Shown piece after piece: positions 58,750-64,000 of a stretch of 64,000 nt of DNA; positions within the stretch are counted from its first letter, which is position 1; the number at the start of each line of letters is the position of its first letter. The stretch spans positions 90,386,579 through 90,450,578 of the forward strand of contig CM067369.1 of assembly GCA_034401795.1 (NCBI GenBank). The letters are read 5' to 3'. The DNA is from Chaetoderma sp. LZ-2023a (Eukaryota > Mollusca > Caudofoveata > Chaetodermatida > Chaetodermatidae). Under the pieces are notes generated by a model. The model saw only the letters and a program-made list of their open reading frames with translations, ran no database searches and was not told where the DNA came from. Both the position numbers and the translations under genes were made by a program.

Positions 58750-58765
58750 GGTCCTTCTAAGGACC
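58750..58765 (+). other. 16-nt stem-loop of histone 3'-end type (weak)
   Basis: GGTCCTTCTAAGGACC has the 6-bp stem and 4-base loop geometry of replication-histone mRNA 3' ends. No histone ORF precedes it, and no clear purine-rich downstream element follows. It is recorded as a motif only. Confidence 0.25.
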
Positions 58766-60839
58766 GTTACTAACCAACTAACATGAAACTCGCAATTACT
58801 TCATGATGATCAGTCAGTCATGTCAGTCGTATTACAATAAAGACGAGACCATCGTATTAATTCGCGATTCTGTGTTCGCTTTCAATTGGCGGCGTTTTTG
58901 CAGGCTAATTTAACATTACTAGCAATGGGCCATGAAACCTTTTTACCTTTTATTTAATATCTTATAAAAATTACTCGAGATTTTATGTTTTCTAATACCT
59001 GGCGGGGTTAGTCGACGCAAGTATTTTTTATGGCCGTAGTTTCATGAAAAATGTAAACATTGCGTTGCTATGGGATATCCTCTTTAGTGTGTCGTAAATT
59101 GGCAAATGTTGGACGATCTCGGAATGCCCGGATGTTCAAAATTACGATACTGAATTGAATCCTCGTAATCACATAACCCGCTTTTGTTAGATAGGCTATT
59201 AAGCCTGTGCCAGATTATCAGGTTCACTTGATTTGTAAATCTAGCGAGAAACTTGCGTTCACTTGATTTCTAAATCTAGCGTTAAAACTTATTATATATA
59301 TTACTGGTTATATTGTAATGTGAACCTAAAATGGTCTAAAACGTAATGCGATGTTCTAGAAAAATTGCATGAACGGCCGATAATTAAACTGGGTAGCCAG
59401 CGTCTATTGTTAGCGAGCCGGACAGTGGCAAAGTAAATCTCCGTTTGGAGGCGCTGACGAGAAGCGTAGATCTCATTGCCGAATTTCCGATTCCAGGATA
59501 TCTATATCCGAGTACTCGCTTAAGCTACTTCATTAAAATTTGCTTTAACCTAATCTGGTCAGATAATATCACGTGATTTATATATCATGTGATTATCACG
59601 TGATTCTGATTTATATATTATAAAGACGACATTTATGTCAAGTTAGGATTAATTTTGATGGAAAAAAACCCCAAACAATCTTTATTAAAGGATACGCAAT
59701 ATTTAGGCTGCTCAATTTAATAATTTCACTTCTGCGAATGATGTTTTGAGGTATACATTAAGCATAGCCGCGAGGTGACAAGATTTGTGAAGGGTTTTTT
59801 CGTGGTATCTTCAGACGTTAAGATGTTTAAAAATTCAGAGGAAAATAAGTTTTATCCTTGTATATAGTGCGCGCAAATTTTTTAGAACATGTAAATTGAG
59901 CATAAATGTGCGACCTATTCATGGATTTTTAAGTAAATACGCCACTCCCATATTTGCTGGTACTCATTCAGAGTCAACTTATTTCAGTTGCAACTTATGA
60001 CTAATAACTTCGAGAGTTAAATGGTTAATATTTTGATAGTAAACGCTACAAACTTTGATGACCAAGTTTTACTATATCAGAGATGTGTGTTGATCTCAGT
60101 GTTTTAGTAGCAAGCATAGCCTTTGGATCAGGAAAGTTCTTGACTATCAGCCACTTTTATTAGCCCTAAGATGGGTTTTTTCCCTACTTAATGTATAATC
60201 TAATCTCTCATCATTTTGTAAATTCTTTCTGCGGGTACTTAACTTGGGTGAAATTGGATATATAGAGCACGTACCCAGGCTATGAGGGATCATTCTATCG
60301 GCTCTCAATCGATTAATTGTTATAGTCAAATATAACATTCTGCTTGCAAATGGACTATTACTCGTGGAAATCATCTGAAAGTCTAGAAGAGGGGGAGAAC
60401 TAACCTAGTTAGAAAAATTTTCTCTCTAAGGGGTGTGTAAACTGTGAAATGTTGGTCTGAACATGTTGTTTCCACACCATCTCTTAAAACATTCGAAAAT
60501 GGTTTAGGTAGGCTTTGGCATAGTCAAGCCAATGTATGACTACACCGTACACGCAACCCATGACTAGAAGTGACAGCACAGGCATGGAGATAAATGAAGA
60601 AGAGATGACCATGAGGCCTAATTGTCCTGTGCTCAGTATTATTACCTAGATTATAACTCAATTTTTATGGCATAGCAACTGATTATAATTAAACTTCTGG
60701 TTTAGGTATGCCAAATCAAATCACTTCTGGTGTTTTGCTGGTATTGTTTGTTTCTAAATCACTTGACAGTTTAAATGCCCTATTTCAGGGGCTCTTATTT
60801 TGTATTCTTTAATTCTTTATTAGTTGCTCTTAGTGCAAT
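58766..60839. other. Intergenic or intron sequence, nothing coding
   Basis: Contains three E-box-like sites close together (CACGTG 59570, CATGTG 59586, CACGTG 59597) within ATCACGTGATT-type repeats. Otherwise AT-rich, with no supported exon. Confidence 0.45.
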
Positions 60840-63800
60840 GGCTGAACCATCAAATTATCCTCATCCTTCGAAACCTTGTGTACACCCAACTCTTCGCATT
60901 TATCTTCCAGGAATGATTTAATTTTTTCTTATGATCCTAGCAGTGGTTTTGTCGTTTTGATTTCACTAGATTTCGTTTTGCTCCTGAATCTTCTCATGTA
61001 TTACACTCTAACTATCAGCCTCCATCTTTCGACTAATATCAATCTGCAAATAAGTGCGTCAGACTTTATTATTTTAATTGTGAATAGTGGTTTGCTATCT
61101 TTTAGTATCATATCTGGCCTGATTTATTTTTAACATAGTTTTTCAGTCTTTCTTTTCTGTCAGTAGGATCCCTCGCCATGATGAAGCATATCTATGGGTG
61201 AATGTAAGCTTGTCACAATAACAAAATCTTTTTTGTCTTATCAAGATTTACACCGCTCCTTTCTCGAGTTCAGTAGAAATTTTGACCTTTTTATTTGTCT
61301 AGGGATATATCTATTTCTATTATTGTCATATGGAGAGGTCTTCTCAGCCTTATCTATTCAAGCCTATTTTTTATTCTTCTAAATTCTAAATTTCCCAGGC
61401 ATTATTAAATAAATTCCTCAAGGGGGCCTAACCAAGATGATTGGATTATTGCCTTTGCATGGATTGTGGAATATGGTTTTTTCCTTTCACCCTTCTGTGT
61501 AGTTTCAGTCCTTTGTCCTTATCCATCATTGATCTGGTCACAGGTTTGATGGACTTCTTTCCTGTTTAATCATCTGATAAAGATATTAACAATTGGGCTC
61601 ATATCATACTAGCTTTGTTTTAAAATTAGATTTGTAAAATAAGATTCTGCAGGTTTATTCTGGTCCTAGCTGTCATGCTTAAGCGCTTCTATATAATCTC
61701 TACTCTATCAGGGGTGGGATGGGTATAGCTAGCCTCATGCATGTCTTAGGTAGCAGATTTCCTACATATAAGGTACAATCAATGTAGTCATTGAATCCCC
61801 CTTTTTTCTATCAAACCATGTTGGTCTCCTTTGACATTAGTCCTGCTTCTGTTCCTGATCAATAATTTTCTGCTCTTTTCAAGTAGGATACAGTGGAGGA
61901 ATGGCAGAATCCAGACTTTAAGGATTATGAGGTGCTGGCAGATCATCTTTTATAGGGTCTCGGCTCTTATCTTCAACTCATATATTTATCCTTTTCTGAC
62001 AACTTCCAAAAAATTTACACTTCATGATTTAATACTAATTCTGTTGTATATTTTGGAATTATTTTGTCTGGAACCCATGGCTGCTTTGATACTGTTTGAG
62101 ACAAAAATTACTTAGTCAATCGTTTTATATTCAACTCTTTTCCTACTATGTTGTCTCAGAAATGGAGTTCATCGATGAAAGGAATAATATGGACATGGAG
62201 TCATTTTGCCTAGTCATCACTGGTCTAGTCAAGGATAAGGGACAGTGTTTTCTGATATTTCTATATATACATAATTTGCCCTAACTGGATCTGGGTTCTT
62301 TTAATTACATCATAGCCAGTCTGGGATTCCTCTGGCTTGGAAGGTTGCTTAATTGTGTTAAAATTTGGGCCGAATGGAGTCAGTTTTGTGTACGACGGTC
62401 AAGTCTGGTAATTCAGAATTTTGTCCCTCACCACGACTGCATACACTGCATTTTCATTCGTTGGGTGTCATCGGTACCAATTCACCAGTTTATCCATCTG
62501 CAGGTCCAGTTTGATGTCTTGTTCTTACGTGTTTGGGGGAGGGGATCTCGTTCTTGTGTCTATGGAATCAGATAAAGTAGTCTTACTACTCTCTTCCTTT
62601 TCAGGAACTAGAACAGGAACTAATACTCTAGTATTCCTCTTCAATACTCAGGAATATTGGAGAATGAAGAGATATTGTCTCTTTCACAAGCACCTATCTG
62701 CTCATGCAGTCATTTCTATAGTAGTGACCTTCATCAACAAGCAGGGCAGTTGAGGTTATCATATTTTGTCTGGAGTCTTGGTCTTCCTCCTGCGGTGGAG
62801 ATGTCAGCAAAACTTTCAGCAGCTCACATTCCAGGTAGAATGATTTTCCTTGTAGCTCATTTATTACATCCCATTAAGTTTCTACTCAGTATAGTGTCCA
62901 GATTTGATGTTCATATTCTTCCTCCAGGCTAGGCTCTGGCGGTAGATGCTCTGGCCCAGTCATAGACTTCACATTTTTTTTAATTATCTTCAATTTAACT
63001 TTCTAGTGCCAATTGTATTTAAGAACTTTTGTCAGCGGTTTCTAGTACAATTGTCTTTAAGAACTTTTGTCAGCAGAATGTATTATCCCTTTAATCACTC
63101 CTGCTTGGCCCAATGAGAGTTATTCAGTGGATCTCGTAGTCCTCTTTGTGGAAATCCAAAGCGTCTTACCAATTTTGCTGATTTTCTATCTCGTTTAACA
63201 GCAGCTTTCAGTCCATCATTCCACAAATCTTCAATATGTATATATGGTATTTTCCAAGAGACCTGTTTTTCAGAAATTGATTTTTTGTCTGAACTTTAGT
63301 ATTCTTAATCAATTCAAACTATCTGTTACAGGAGAATTTACCAGAGTATATTTAAGGTTTTCAAATGGTTGTTAGAACAGCACATTATCTCGCCCGATTC
63401 TGCATCCCATCATCAAGTCATAGATTCATGGCATATTTTTTGATGATTTAAATCCCTGTATGCTGGGGTGGTGTTATCGTTTTCACTAGCATCTATCCTT
63501 CTTTGTTTTCTAGAAGCCGGTTTGAGAGTTATTAAGTATTTACATCATTTATCCATGGTACCGGTATTTTTAGGGTATAGCACAAAGGCAAATACCTATA
63601 ATAAATTCCTCTATTAATTCATTCTTGGGTCCATCTGTTTAATTGTATAACTCTGAAATCATTCTTTTTGTACTAGCGGCCGCGTTTGTTAGATGGCATT
63701 TTGATATTCATATTCTTTTTGGGAATGATCTTTTCTAGGTGGTAGGAGAGCTGGCCTCATTCTTTGCCCTTGAAGAGATCTTATATATATAAAACCTAAT

Positions 63801-64000
63801 TAATTGTTTTCAATCCTTTCCGAAAACTATGCCCAATTTAAAATATCTTTTTGAAACACCGTTCAGGTTACTTATGCAAATTTGTTTAGTAAGCGCGCAT
63901 CTCATCAACTGGATTACAGACACCATTAATCGACACTAGAATGTACCTCCAGGAGACACTCAGTAAGTGTTAAGGCACACAATGTTCGTGGTATGGCCTT
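60840..64000 (+). pseudogene. Heavily decayed DIRS-like element, cut by window end
   Basis: No long frame survives, but motif order follows the DIRS element at 11-16 kb. Possible RT remnant near 61280-61345 (IYLFLLLSYGEVFSAL). RNase H: IVVTFINKQG (about 62720-62750), VWSLG, LSAAHIPGRMIFLV (about 62815-62860), RFDVHILPPG, then LAVDALAQS (about 62938-62962). Polyprotein C-terminus: PLITPAWPNESYSVDLVVLF (about 63090-63150). Tyrosine recombinase: AGVVLSFSLASILLCF (about 63467-63510), HLINWITDTI near 63900, and KAHNVRGMA at 63971-63999, the H-x-x-R box. The core 62700-64000 is firm; 60840-62600 is tentative. The element is older than the one at 11-16 kb. Confidence 0.7.

Overview
This is nuclear DNA of an invertebrate animal, not a prokaryote or a virus. 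Only two exons of one host gene and one intronless gene can be supported. The rest is intron, intergenic sequence and transposable elements (TEs) of many classes. Long introns, GT-AG splice sites, microsatellites, a DIRS retrotransposon, an APE-type LINE with a 2A motif, a pogo/jerky DNA transposon and tRNA-derived SINEs all fit a marine invertebrate. A repeat with GCTCACCTGG ends resembles repeats I associate with molluscs and other lophotrochozoans. That is inference, and the phylum is not proven.

Layout. 0-7 kb: an intact intronless C2H2 zinc-finger ORF on the minus strand (1535-2230), then minisatellites and tandem repeats. 7-16.5 kb: a CR1/L2-like LINE with a GDVESNPGP 2A motif, interrupted near its 3' end by a DIRS element carrying gag-like, RT/RNase H and tyrosine recombinase regions. 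17-24 kb: MITE copies around a decayed minus-strand LINE and a SINE. 25.15-30.61 kb: a pogo/jerky transposon with matching terminal inverted repeats, a DDD transposase broken by a stop and frameshifts, a 10-residue repeat tail and a C-terminal PHD-like finger. 31-41 kb: microsatellites, LINE and SINE fragments, tandem repeats and a 2.35-kb foldback element. 42-50.7 kb: two exons of a secreted Reeler-domain gene. Their 8.3-kb intron holds a second foldback element and three copies of the GCTCACCTGG element. 50.76-53.33 kb: a 24-bp minisatellite starting 27 bp after the second exon. 53.8-57.2 kb: more of the same repeats. 60.8-64 kb: a heavily decayed second DIRS-like element running off the window.

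The elements are nested: DIRS in LINE, GCTCACCTGG element in foldback element, and a 787-bp element in a SINE. A stem-loop module (GACTG, GTTGCTGCC, GGCAGCAAC, CAGTC, flanked by AATATTTTGAAA) recurs alone and inside two otherwise different element families. Nothing here looks like an operon or a defence system. The most unusual items are the shared hairpin module, the pogo transposase tail, the internally duplicated minisatellite beside a splice donor, and the inside-out MITE halves around 18.25-23.07 kb.
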